Shown piece by piece: positions 1-7,958 of a DNA stretch of 64,000 bases. Source of the stretch: Streptomyces sp. NBC_00078 (GTDB taxonomy: Bacteria > Actinomycetota > Actinomycetes > Streptomycetales > Streptomycetaceae); NCBI RefSeq assembly GCF_026343335.1, contig NZ_JAPELX010000001.1, positions 7,440,001-7,504,000 of the forward strand, in the 5' to 3' direction. Made by a program: the position numbers and the translations under genes. Every line of letters starts with the position of its first letter. Within the stretch, counting starts at the first letter, position 1. The notes beneath the pieces are model-generated. The model searched no databases, was not told the origin of the DNA, and worked only from the letters and a program-made list of their open reading frames with translations.

Positions 1-1064
1 TGTGCGTGATGTACGGCGTCGTCATCATGCTGCTGGTCGTCACCGGCCTCCGCGAAATGATCATGAACGCGATCCCGCTCGCGCTCAAGCACGCGATCAC
101 CATGGGCATCGGCCTGTTCATCGCCCTGATCGGCCTGGTGAAGGCGGGCTTCGTGCACCAGGGCAAGGCGACCCCGGTCACCCTCGGCCCGGCCGGTGAA
201 CTCGCGGGCTGGCCGGTGCTGCTCTTCGCGGCCACCCTCCTCGCGATCTTCATGCTCCAGGCGCGAGGCGTCCCCGGTGCGATCCTGATCGGCATCGTCG
301 GCGGCACCGTACTCGCCGTGGTTCTCAACGCACTTGGCGTCATCGACCCCAGGCAGTGGGCGAGCGGCGCCCCCGAACTGCACGGCAGCGCGGTCTCCAT
401 GCCGGACTTCTCGATCTTCGGAAAAGTGGAGTTCGGCGGCTGGGGCGGCGTCGGCGCGATGACGGTCGGCATGATCGTGTTCACGCTCGTTCTCGCCGGT
501 TTCTTCGACGCCATGGCCACCATCATCGGCGTCGGCACCGAGGCCAGGCTGGCCGACGAGCAGGGCCGGATGCCGGGCCTGTCCAAGGCGCTGTTCATCG
601 ACGGCGCGGGCGGTGCGATCGGCGGCGTCGCGGGCGCCTCCGGGCAGACCGTGTTCGTCGAGTCCGCGACGGGCGTCGGCGAGGGAGCCCGCACGGGCCT
701 CTCCTCCGTCATCACCGGCCTGTTCTTCGCGGCCTGTCTGTTCTTCACCCCGCTGACGGCGATCGTCCCCGGCGAGGTCGCGGCCGCGGCCCTGGTGGTG
801 ATCGGCGCCATGATGATGATGAACGCCCGTCATGTGGACTGGGCCGACCGTGCCACCGCGATCCCGGTCTTCCTGACCGTCGTGATCATGCCGTTCACGT
901 ACTCCATCACGGCGGGCGTCGCGGCCGGAGTCGTCTCCTACGTCGCCATCAAGATCGCCCAGAGCAAGGCGCGGGAGATCGGCGCCTTCATGTGGGGCCT
1001 GACGCTGGTCTTCCTGATCTACTTCGCCCTCAACCCGATCGAGAGTTGGATGGGCGTGCACTGA
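1..1064 (+). CDS. NCS2-family purine permease (C-terminal part)
   Basis: This is the C-terminal ~353 residues of a membrane purine permease; the 5' end lies outside the window and the frame is open to base 3. It is almost entirely hydrophobic, with about eight recognisable membrane spans. The stretch around 480-600 (GFFDAMATIIGVG, then a DGAGG turn) and the SATGVGEGARTGLSS segment are typical of the AzgA branch of NCS2 (guanine/hypoxanthine uptake by proton symport). The stop is at 1062-1064, 47 bases before xdhC, so the two are probably co-transcribed. That neighbour supports a purine substrate; the exact base transported is inferred, not shown. Confidence 0.85.
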   Translation, partial: CVMYGVVIMLLVVTGLREMIMNAIPLALKHAITMGIGLFIALIGLVKAGFVHQGKATPVTLGPAGELAGWPVLLFAATLLAIFMLQARGVPGAILIGIVGGTVLAVVLNALGVIDPRQWASGAPELHGSAVSMPDFSIFGKVEFGGWGGVGAMTVGMIVFTLVLAGFFDAMATIIGVGTEARLADEQGRMPGLSKALFIDGAGGAIGGVAGASGQTVFVESATGVGEGARTGLSSVITGLFFAACLFFTPLTAIVPGEVAAAALVVIGAMMMMNARHVDWADRATAIPVFLTVVIMPFTYSITAGVAAGVVSYVAIKIAQSKAREIGAFMWGLTLVFLIYFALNPIESWMGVH

Positions 1065-1111
1065 CCGCACGCCCAACCGCCCTCCGCACACACGCTGTTA
1101 AGGAGACCGAG

Positions 1112-2263
1112 ATGCTGGACATCGCCGAGGAGCTGAACCGGTGGGTCGAGCAGGGACGTGACTTCGCCGTGGCCACCGTGGTGGCCATCGGCGGCAGCGC
1201 CCCTCGCCGGCCCGGCGCCGCCCTCGCGGTGGACGCCGACGGCACGGCGATCGGCTCGGTCTCCGGAGGCTGTGTGGAGGGCGCGGTGTACGACCTGTGC
1301 CGCCAGGCGCTCGAGGACGGCGAAACCGTCCTGGAGCGCTTCGGGTACAGCGACGAGGACGCCTTCGCCGTCGGCCTGACCTGCGGGGGCATCATCGACA
1401 TCCTCGTCACGCCGGTACGGGCCGCCGGCCTGGCCCGTCCGGCCGTCGCGTCCGCACTGGCCGCCGCCGCTCGCGCCGAGGCGGCTGCGGTGGCGCGGAT
1501 CGTGGCCGGCCCGGCCGAACTCCTGGGCCGGGCGCTCGTGGTCCGCCCCGACGGCTCCCGCGAGGGCGGCTTCGGAGCCCACCCGGAACTGGACCGCACG
1601 GTGGCGGCGGAGGCGGGCGCCTTCCTGGACGCCGGACGCACCGGCACCGTCGAGATCGGCGAACAGGGCTCACGCTGCGGTGCACCGCTCACGGTCCTGG
1701 TGGAATCGTCCGTGCCCCCGCCCCGCATGATCGTGTTCGGCGCGATCGACTTCGCGTCGGCACTGGTGCGCATCGGCAAGTTCCTCAACTACCACGTGAC
1801 CGTGTGCGACGCCCGTCCCGTCTTCGCGACCAGGACGCGCTTCCCGGAGGCCGACGAGATCGTCGTCGAGTGGCCCCACACGTACCTGGAGCGGACGACC
1901 GTGGACGCCCGCACCGTCCTGTGCGTGCTCACCCACGACGCCAAGTTCGACGTGCCGCTGCTGCAGCTGGCCCTGCGCCTGCCCGTCGCCTACGTCGGCG
2001 CGATGGGCTCCCGCCGCACCCACCTGGACCGCAACGAACGCCTGCGTGAAGTCGGCGTCACCGACCTGGAGCTGGCACGCCTGCGCTCCCCGATCGGGCT
2101 GGACCTCGGCGCTCGTACACCGGAGGAGACGGCCCTGTCGATCGCCTCGGAGATCGTCGCCAACCGCCGCGGCGGCAGCGGGATCGCACTCACCGGTGCG
2201 CACACGCCGATCCACCACGACGCGACGTCAAGGCCGGCCGGCCGGATCGGGTCGGTGGCCTGA
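1112..2263 (+). CDS. xdhC: XdhC/CoxI-family molybdenum hydroxylase maturation factor
   Basis: A 383-residue cytoplasmic protein. XdhC proteins bind sulfurated molybdenum cofactor and insert it into xanthine dehydrogenase. The N-terminal XdhC/CoxI domain (about residues 1-160) carries the family features GGSAPRRPGAALAV, SVSGGCVEGAVY and LTCGG. The C-terminal Rossmann-like domain (about 200-345) contains VFGAIDFASAL, VCDARPVF, VLTHDAKFDVP and YVGAMGSRRTH. The ATG at 1112 is chosen because AAGGAGA at 1100-1106 is well spaced upstream. It follows a purine permease, consistent with xanthine use, but the xdh structural genes are not in the window. The stop codon forms one end of a perfect palindrome shared with the convergent kinase gene. 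Confidence 0.9.
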   Translation: MLDIAEELNRWVEQGRDFAVATVVAIGGSAPRRPGAALAVDADGTAIGSVSGGCVEGAVYDLCRQALEDGETVLERFGYSDEDAFAVGLTCGGIIDILVTPVRAAGLARPAVASALAAAARAEAAAVARIVAGPAELLGRALVVRPDGSREGGFGAHPELDRTVAAEAGAFLDAGRTGTVEIGEQGSRCGAPLTVLVESSVPPPRMIVFGAIDFASALVRIGKFLNYHVTVCDARPVFATRTRFPEADEIVVEWPHTYLERTTVDARTVLCVLTHDAKFDVPLLQLALRLPVAYVGAMGSRRTHLDRNERLREVGVTDLELARLRSPIGLDLGARTPEETALSIASEIVANRRGGSGIALTGAHTPIHHDATSRPAGRIGSVA

Positions 2264-2290
2264 CCGCACGGGCCCGGGCCCGTGCGGTCA
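2261..2290. terminator. Perfect 30-bp palindromic bidirectional terminator
   Basis: The left arm is TGACCGCACGGGCCC and the right arm is its exact reverse complement, with no spacer. The first three bases are the TGA of xdhC on the plus strand and the last three are the TGA of the kinase gene on the minus strand. It can form a very GC-rich hairpin in either transcript, without a U-tract as is usual in Streptomyces. Confidence 0.75.
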
Positions 2291-4513
2291 CTTCGCCGTC
2301 ACGGCCGGCCGGTCCGGTCGTACGGAGAAGGCCGTGTCGCCCGCGACGGCCACGATCGCGTCCTTGACCTGCAGCACGTACGGCGTGGTCTGCTCCGCCG
2401 ACTCTCCGGGATCCCTGATCGCGGCCGTGTGCCAGCGGACCGCGCCGGTGGCGGGGTTCAGGGCCAGCAGACGGCCGTACCGGTTGGCGAAGTACAACGT
2501 GTCGAACTTCTTCGACCGGACGGGCGCCGACAGGTTCTCGATCTCGGTCGCCCGCTGCCACAGCTGCTTGCCGTCCGTACCTCGTACGGCGGTGACCGTT
2601 CCGCCCGGACGGTCGAAGTACAGGACGCCGTCGAGCAGGGTGACCGTGCCGCGCGGTGTGCCCGGCAGCGGGACGCGCTTGACGGCTCCGGTGCGCGGAT
2701 CCACCCGCTCCAAGGCTTTGTACGGCTGGTCCGTACCGTTGGCGGCGAACTGGCTCTCCTCCAACTTGGGGATCAGGAACAGCAGTTGGTCGTCGACGAC
2801 GCCCATCGGCCGGGCACCCGTGGGCAGCGTGGCGACCTCGTGGGCCGTGCCGTCGGCCGGGTCGAGCCGCAGCAGGCCGACGCCGTCCTTGCCGGGATCG
2901 TCCGCGGGCGTGCACAGGCCGTACGGCGCGCCGTTCAGCGCGGTCACCGCGCAGGCGTCCCCGGCCGACGACTTCGCCGGTGCCGTCCACAGGCGCCGGC
3001 CCGAACTGTCGTAGGCGACGAACGCGGTCTTGTTCTCGTCCATCGCGACGACGCCCCGGCTGAACAGGACGGCCGGTTCGTCCTCGCTGACCGGGCGGGC
3101 CCAGAGCTCGGTGCCGGTCTTCGCGTCCAGGGCGACCAGGCGCCGGGTGATGTACGTCGCGGTCGAGTCCGGCTTGCGGTAGGTGTAGACGCGCCCGTCC
3201 CGGACGCCGACGGGCAGCGAGGTCTCCGGGCTGGTGCCCCGGCGCCAGTCGACGCGACCGGACGCGGCGTCGAGTCTGGTCACGGTGAAGCCGGTGCCGG
3301 CGCAGTACACGGCGGTGGAGTCGCCCGGCACGCAGCCGGACTCCTCGTAGTCGAGGGGATCGCCCTTCTTCCCGGTGGCCAGGCCCGCCCGCCAGGGTCT
3401 CCAGCCGGCCGGCAGTCCCGCGGCGGGAGTGGCGGCCCCGCTCGCCGAGGCGCCGGCCGCTGCCCGGCCGTCGGCCGCCGTGCCGCCCGACACGACGTGT
3501 GCCGCCGTGAGGCCGATCGCGGTGACGGCCACCGCCGTGCCGAGGGCCAGGAGAACCCGCCGCCGGCGACGCGCGCCCCCGGCGGCCGTTGCACCGGCCC
3601 CGAAGGTCGTGCCGTCGCGGGGTTCGGCGGTTCCCGGCACCGAGGGCGAGCGCGCGAATTCCAGCACCGTGGGGCCGCTCCCCAAGTCCGGCAGGTCGGG
3701 CGTGGCCCCGATCGGCAGCTGCTGCAACACGCCGTGCAGTTCGGCCAGTTGGGGCCGGTCGGCCGGATCCTTGGCCAGGCACCTCTCGGCGATGGTGCGC
3801 AGCGGCTCCGCGACGCCGTCCAGATGCGGCTGCTCGTGCATTACCTGATAGCCCGTCAGGTACGGGCTGCCGCCGTCGAAAGGACGGTTCCCGGTGGCCG
3901 CGTACACCAGCACCGAGCCCAGCGAGAACACATCCGAGGCGGCGGTGACGTCACGCGGCGCGGCGAACTGCTCCGGCGACATGAAGGGCGGGGTGCCGAT
4001 CAGCCGGCCGGTGACCGTGAGGTCCTCGTTGTCGGCTGCGCGCGAGATGCCGAAGTCGATGACACGCGGGCCGTCCTCGGCCATCAGGACGTTGCTCGGC
4101 TTCAGGTCCCGGTGCACCACACCCGCCCGGTGGATGTCCCGCAGCGCCTCCACCAGGCCCAGCGCCAGCGTGCGCAGCGCGCGCCCGGTCAACGGGCCTT
4201 CCTTGGCAACGATGTCGGAGAGTGTGCGGCCGGGCACGTACAGCGTCGCCATCCACGGCTGTTCGGCGCCCGGATCGGCGTCCACCACGGGCGCGGTGAA
4301 CGCACCGCTCACCCGCCGTGCCGCCGCGACCTCCTGCCGGAAACGGGCCCGGAACTCCTCGTCCAGCGCGTACTGGGCATGGACGACCTTGATGGCGACC
4401 TGCCGCCCCGACGCCGAGAGCGCCAGATGGACGACGCCCATTCCGCCGCTGCCGAGCCGGTCGATCAGCGTGTAGCCGCCTATGGACCCGGCTTCCCCCT
4501 GGCTCAGCGACAT
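2288..4513 (-). CDS. Membrane Ser/Thr protein kinase with PQQ-like beta-propeller sensor
   Basis: A 741-residue receptor-type kinase. The N-terminal Hanks domain (about residues 13-275) has the glycine loop RLGSGGMGVVH, the lysine in VAIKVV, the catalytic loop HRDLKPSN, the DFG motif in DFGISRA, and an SPEQF activation-segment end. A single membrane span (VLLALGTAVAVTAIGLTA) near residue 330 follows. The extracellular part shows repeated PQQ/beta-propeller blades such as TRLDAASGRVDWR, LDAKTGTELWARPV and ALNPATGAVRWH. The family senses envelope or ligand cues and phosphorylates cytoplasmic targets; the ligand is unknown. The ATG at 4513 is chosen over an upstream in-frame ATG at 4585 because the kinase fold begins right after it. 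Confidence 0.92.
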   Translation of the reverse strand: MSLSQGEAGSIGGYTLIDRLGSGGMGVVHLALSASGRQVAIKVVHAQYALDEEFRARFRQEVAAARRVSGAFTAPVVDADPGAEQPWMATLYVPGRTLSDIVAKEGPLTGRALRTLALGLVEALRDIHRAGVVHRDLKPSNVLMAEDGPRVIDFGISRAADNEDLTVTGRLIGTPPFMSPEQFAAPRDVTAASDVFSLGSVLVYAATGNRPFDGGSPYLTGYQVMHEQPHLDGVAEPLRTIAERCLAKDPADRPQLAELHGVLQQLPIGATPDLPDLGSGPTVLEFARSPSVPGTAEPRDGTTFGAGATAAGGARRRRRVLLALGTAVAVTAIGLTAAHVVSGGTAADGRAAAGASASGAATPAAGLPAGWRPWRAGLATGKKGDPLDYEESGCVPGDSTAVYCAGTGFTVTRLDAASGRVDWRRGTSPETSLPVGVRDGRVYTYRKPDSTATYITRRLVALDAKTGTELWARPVSEDEPAVLFSRGVVAMDENKTAFVAYDSSGRRLWTAPAKSSAGDACAVTALNGAPYGLCTPADDPGKDGVGLLRLDPADGTAHEVATLPTGARPMGVVDDQLLFLIPKLEESQFAANGTDQPYKALERVDPRTGAVKRVPLPGTPRGTVTLLDGVLYFDRPGGTVTAVRGTDGKQLWQRATEIENLSAPVRSKKFDTLYFANRYGRLLALNPATGAVRWHTAAIRDPGESAEQTTPYVLQVKDAIVAVAGDTAFSVRPDRPAVTAK

Positions 4514-4629
4514 GCGCCGGCACCTTTCCCGTCCCGTTTCCCGATTTCCTTGCCCGGACGGACCGTTACGGACTGTTCGGCCCATCAGCCCATCAGACTA
4601 GGCCGTCACTCCGGCCCTTCCGACGCGGA

Positions 4630-4659
4630 CCGGCCAACCGGCCAACCGGCCAACCGGCC
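4630..4659. repeat. 8-bp tandem repeat (CCGGCCAA)
   Basis: Three perfect copies of CCGGCCAA and a partial fourth lie between the kinase start and the SRPBCC gene end. It is a simple-sequence tract in a 250-base intergenic gap; no coding role is seen. Confidence 0.8.
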
Positions 4660-4762
4660 GCGAGCTTCGGCCGGGCGTGCGGCGGCGCAGCACGAAACAG
4701 CGCAGCCCGTTCGGCAGGTCCGGGCGCGGTGTCCGCGATGTTGAGTTCCCGTCCGGGGGACG

Positions 4763-5221
4763 TCACGGCATCCTGAGGAGGCGGTTCGCCGCCCGCCCGA
4801 ACACGGACCGCGCCGCGCCGGCGAGGAGCGGGTCGAAAACTCCCGGCAGCAGCCGCACCCCCAGCTCCTCCCGCCAGACCACCCGGCTTCGCCCGCCGGG
4901 CCCGGGCCGCACCTCGATCTCGGCCCAGCCCCGCACCACCCGCCCCCGCTTCTCCAGCCGGCACAGGCCCGCCTCGGTCTCTGTCGGCGGCCGCCACACC
5001 GTGACCTCCATACGGTCGTCGAAGGCGAGCGGCCCCAGCCCCGAGCGCGCCACGACGACCGTGCCCACGTGCGTCGGCGGGGGCGTGACCACCGTGACGC
5101 GGGTCAGCGGGACCACGTCCCCATGGCGGGGCCACTCCGTGAGGCGGCGCCACGCCTCGTGGAGGGGAAGCGGTGCCGTGCGTTCGAGGAGGAAGTTGAC
5201 CACGTAACGGATCGTAAGCAA
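4763..5221 (-). CDS. SRPBCC-superfamily (polyketide cyclase/dehydrase-like) protein
   Basis: About 147-152 residues with the START/Bet v1-like pattern: an N-terminal strand and helix (RTAPLPLHEAWRRLTEWPRHGDVVPLTRV), alternating beta strands, a W-R-E-E strand, and a long C-terminal amphipathic helix (FDPLLAGAARSVFGRAANRLL). Such proteins bind small hydrophobic ligands; none can be named here. The start is uncertain: TTG at 5221 gives 152 residues, while GTG at 5203 has TACGAT seven bases upstream, compatible with a leaderless transcript. It stands alone, with no obvious operon partner. Confidence 0.7.
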   Translation of the reverse strand: MLTIRYVVNFLLERTAPLPLHEAWRRLTEWPRHGDVVPLTRVTVVTPPPTHVGTVVVARSGLGPLAFDDRMEVTVWRPPTETEAGLCRLEKRGRVVRGWAEIEVRPGPGGRSRVVWREELGVRLLPGVFDPLLAGAARSVFGRAANRLLRMP

Positions 5222-5383
5222 TCCGGGCTGCTCAGCGGGCTCTTCGCCCGCGCGTCACGCGCTTGGCCCAGCCGTGCGCGCGTGAGAAGGCGTAGACGGG
5301 ACGGCAGTGCAGATTTGCCACTGTCTTCTGCCATTCCTCCCACGGGTAGGCAACTCACTTGCCCCCGGGGGGAGTTGGTCGCC

Positions 5384-5623
5384 ATGCCGCTCAAGGCCTA
5401 CGGCGTGGTGATCGCTTGCGCGGTGGACGTCCGGCGCGAGGGCGCCGCGGGAACGCGGCACTACCGGGTCCACCTCGCGGACGACGGCGGCACGAACTAC
5501 CGCGCCTCGGCCATCACGGCGGGGAGATCACTCCGAGGAACGCGGAGGTCCTCAAGGTGCCCGGCGTCTCGTACCTGTGATGGGTCCCGGCGTCCTTCTC
5601 CGGCCAGGCCTCGCATACCTTGA
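5384..5623 (+). pseudogene. Remnant of a DUF2278 (YukJ-like) gene
   Basis: An ATG at 5384 behind a good ribosome site (GGGGGGAG, 5366-5373) begins MPLKAYGVVIACAVD followed by YRVHLADDGGTNYRA. This strongly resembles the N-terminus of DUF2278 proteins (typically MPLKxYGVLxGxAVD...HYQIHxxDD), which are normally about 200 residues or more. After about 47 residues the reading loses resemblance to anything. The adjacent frame then carries ITPRNAEVLKVPGVSYL and stops at 5580, which looks like the tail of another protein. I read this as a deleted, frame-broken gene; function is presumably lost. Confidence 0.55.
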
Positions 5624-5662
5624 TCGGTGTCGCCGTACGGCGACCCGCCGCATCGATCGCCG

Positions 5663-5692
5663 GGAAGCCGAGAAGCCGAGAAGCCGGGAAGC
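5663..5692. repeat. Imperfect 9-bp tandem repeat
   Basis: About three units of GAAGCCGAG or GAAGCCGGG occur directly upstream of the phosphatase gene at 5705, ending close to its AGGAA ribosome site. This is a slippage-prone tract in the 5' leader. Confidence 0.6.
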
Positions 5693-5704
5693 AGGAACCA
5701 CCGT

Positions 5705-6364
5705 ATGCCGCTCATGTGCCTCGTCCGCCACGGCCAGGCCTCCTTCGGTGCGGAGGACTACGACGCCCTGTCGGACCTCGGCCGCGAACAGGCCGGCGCC
5801 GTCGGCGCGGAGCTGGCCCGCCGCGGCCTGCGTGACCCGCTGCTCGCCTCCGGCACCCTCACCCGCCAGCGCGACACCGCCCGGCTCCTGGCGGAATCAG
5901 CCGGTTTCGAGAAGCCCTCGATCGAGGACCCGCGCTGGAACGAGTACGACCACATCGCCCTGATGTCCCGCTACCCGCACCCCCGGCCGGACGGCCGAGC
6001 TGACTCCCGCGCCGTGCAGGAGGTCCTCGACCGTGCCCTCGGGATGTGGATCGAGGACACGGGCGAGACGGGCCCTGTCGGCTGGCCGGCGTTCGCGAGC
6101 GGCGCGACCGCGGCGCTCGGCGCGTTGTCCGAAGCTCTCGGCAAGGGCCGCGACGCGGTCGTCGTCACCTCGGGCGGCGTCCTGGCCGCGCTCTGCGGCT
6201 CCCTGCTCTCCCTGCCGCCCGCCTCGGTGGTCGCCCTCAACCGCGTCGCAGTCAACGCCTCCGTCACCACCCTCGTCGTGGGAGGCTCCGGGACCAGCCT
6301 GCTCAGCTTCAACGACCACGCCCACTTCGCCGGCGACCGGCGCCGACTGCTCACCTACCGCTGA
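5705..6364 (+). CDS. Histidine phosphatase (phosphoglycerate mutase-like) family protein
   Basis: A 219-residue cytoplasmic protein. The catalytic RHG motif is in CLVRHGQASF near the start. The partner histidine region is represented by VVVTSGGVLAALCG, where the usual second catalytic histidine is replaced by glycine (VTSGG rather than VSHGG). This replacement is the odd point; weak or altered phosphatase activity is possible. Other family features are LSDLGREQA, GTLTRQRDTARLL and the WNEYDH region carrying the acidic residues. The ATG at 5705 follows AGGAA at about 5692; the longer upstream reading is repeat-derived. It appears monocistronic. Confidence 0.85.
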   Translation: MPLMCLVRHGQASFGAEDYDALSDLGREQAGAVGAELARRGLRDPLLASGTLTRQRDTARLLAESAGFEKPSIEDPRWNEYDHIALMSRYPHPRPDGRADSRAVQEVLDRALGMWIEDTGETGPVGWPAFASGATAALGALSEALGKGRDAVVVTSGGVLAALCGSLLSLPPASVVALNRVAVNASVTTLVVGGSGTSLLSFNDHAHFAGDRRRLLTYR

Positions 6365-6444
6365 GCATCTGCCGGCCTCCCCCACCGGCTCACGTGGCCG
6401 CGAGCGCGGCCGGCCCGGGCGGCGCCCCCGCCGTCGCGGTTGGC

Positions 6445-7071
6445 TCAGTGGCGCGCCGCGGTGCGGTAGAGGTGGTCCATCACCGAGAGGGTGTCGGCGG
6501 CGCTGCCGACCTGGATGGGCGACGTGCGGAAACGCCCGCCCACGACCACGGTGGGTTCCTCGACCACCTGGTAGCGCTCACGGAGCGCAGGTGCCGCCTG
6601 GACGGCGGCGTCGACCTGCTCGGACCTGTAGGCGTTCCGTACCGACCTCACGTTGAGCCCCTCCGTGCCCGCCCATGCCAGGACGTTCTCCTCGGTGGTG
6701 AGGTCCTTGTGCTGGTCCCGAACGGCGCGGAAGACCGCAAGCGCCTCCCGCTCCGCGAGGCCGAGCTTGTCCAGTGTGTAGAAGAGACGGGCGTACGAGA
6801 GCTGGTCCGGCTGGTCGGTCCAGGCCGCGGGGATCCGCACCACCTTCACCGGGGGGCTCTGCCGGGCCGCCCAGTCCTCCAGCGGCTTCTCGAACTTGTA
6901 GGAGTCCGGGCAGTCGTACCAGAACACCTCTGCCACCTGCCGGGCGGCCACACCGGTGACCGGGTGCTTGAGCCGGAAGTACTGCTCCCCCTCCTTCGGT
7001 CCGGCGGAGGCGGCGCCGAGCAGGCAGGTGAGGACGGTGGACATCGCGAACAGGCGCATCATCTTCTTCAT
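6445..7071 (-). CDS. DsbA-like exported thioredoxin-fold protein with CXXS active site
   Basis: A 208-residue protein with a signal peptide (MKKMMRLFAMSTVLTCLLGAA, likely cleaved after ASA near residue 23). The mature part matches DsbA: EGEQYFRLKHPVTG, then VAEVFWYDCPDSYKFE, an alpha-helical insert, and a cis-proline strand in EEPTVVVGGRF. The active site is Cys54-Pro-Asp-Ser57, so the second catalytic cysteine of CPHC is a serine. Such an enzyme could form mixed disulfides or isomerise but not run the usual two-cysteine oxidation. The architecture is closer to the proteobacterial DsbA layout than to common actinobacterial forms, which may hint at transfer (inference). The start at 7071 gives a proper signal peptide. 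Confidence 0.8.
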   Translation of the reverse strand: MKKMMRLFAMSTVLTCLLGAASAGPKEGEQYFRLKHPVTGVAARQVAEVFWYDCPDSYKFEKPLEDWAARQSPPVKVVRIPAAWTDQPDQLSYARLFYTLDKLGLAEREALAVFRAVRDQHKDLTTEENVLAWAGTEGLNVRSVRNAYRSEQVDAAVQAAPALRERYQVVEEPTVVVGGRFRTSPIQVGSAADTLSVMDHLYRTAARH

Positions 7072-7166
7072 GGCGGCCACCCTGGCGTCCCACGTCCCCA
7101 CATGCCCCGGTGACACACGCAATGTCCCCCGATCGGCCCGTTTGCGCCGCGGCGTGCTGTCGGCCC

Positions 7167-7958
7167 CTACTTCGGGTCGCGTTGGAACAGTGACCTGGAC
7201 CAGAGGTAGCCGAGCACGGTCAGCCCCACGCACCAGAGCACGGCCAGCCATCCGTTGTGGCCGATCTCGGTGCCGAGCAGGAGCCCGCGCAGCGTCTCGA
7301 TGGCCGGCGTGAACGGCTGGTACTCGGCGATCGGCCGGAACCAGCCCGGCATCGCGTCGACCGGCACGAAGGCACTGGACAGGAGTGGCAGCAGGATCAG
7401 CGGTACCGCGTTGTTGCTGGCGGCCTCGGCGTTCGGGCTGACCAGGCCCATGCCGACCGCGATCCAGGTGAGCGCCAGGGAGACGAGCGCCAGCAGCCCG
7501 AGCGCCAGGATCCAGTCCAGGAAGGTGGCGTTCGTGGACCGGAACCCGATCGCCACCGCGACGGCCCCGACGAGGACCACGCTCATCACGCACTGCAGCA
7601 CGCTGCCGACGACGTGTCCGATGAGCACCGAACCGCGGTGGATCGCCATCGTGCGGAAGCGGGCGATGATGCCCTCGGTCATGTCGGTGGAGACGGACAC
7701 CGCGCTGCCGATCGTGGTGCTGCCGATGGTCAGCATCAGGATGCCCGGGACGAGATACGCGAGGTACTCGGAGCGTCCCGCACCGCCGTGCCCGATCCCG
7801 GCGCTCATCGTGTCGCCGAAGATATAGACGAAGAGGAGCAGCAGCATGACCGGGGTGAGGAGCAGGTTCAGGGTGAGGGACGGGTAGCGCCGCGCGTGCA
7901 GGAGGTTGCGGCGCAGCATGGTGGTGGAGTCGCGCAGGGCGAGGGGGAGGGAGCTCAT
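7167..7958 (-). CDS. ABC-2 type exporter permease (DrrB-like)
   Basis: A 263-residue membrane protein with about six spans. It shows the ABC-2 features of an N-terminal cytoplasmic helix (RDSTTMLRRNLLHARRYP), a first span (LTLNLLLTPVMLLLLFVYIFG), the VPGILMLTIGSTTIGSAV segment and LLSSAFVPVDAMPGWFRPIAEYQPFTPAIETLRGLL, which is the signature tail of daunorubicin-type permeases. Its ATG overlaps the stop of the ATPase gene by four bases (ATGA, 7955-7958), so translation is coupled. It forms a half-transporter with the upstream ATPase, probably exporting a lipophilic or toxic compound; the substrate is not deducible. Confidence 0.92.
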   Translation of the reverse strand: MSSLPLALRDSTTMLRRNLLHARRYPSLTLNLLLTPVMLLLLFVYIFGDTMSAGIGHGGAGRSEYLAYLVPGILMLTIGSTTIGSAVSVSTDMTEGIIARFRTMAIHRGSVLIGHVVGSVLQCVMSVVLVGAVAVAIGFRSTNATFLDWILALGLLALVSLALTWIAVGMGLVSPNAEAASNNAVPLILLPLLSSAFVPVDAMPGWFRPIAEYQPFTPAIETLRGLLLGTEIGHNGWLAVLWCVGLTVLGYLWSRSLFQRDPK

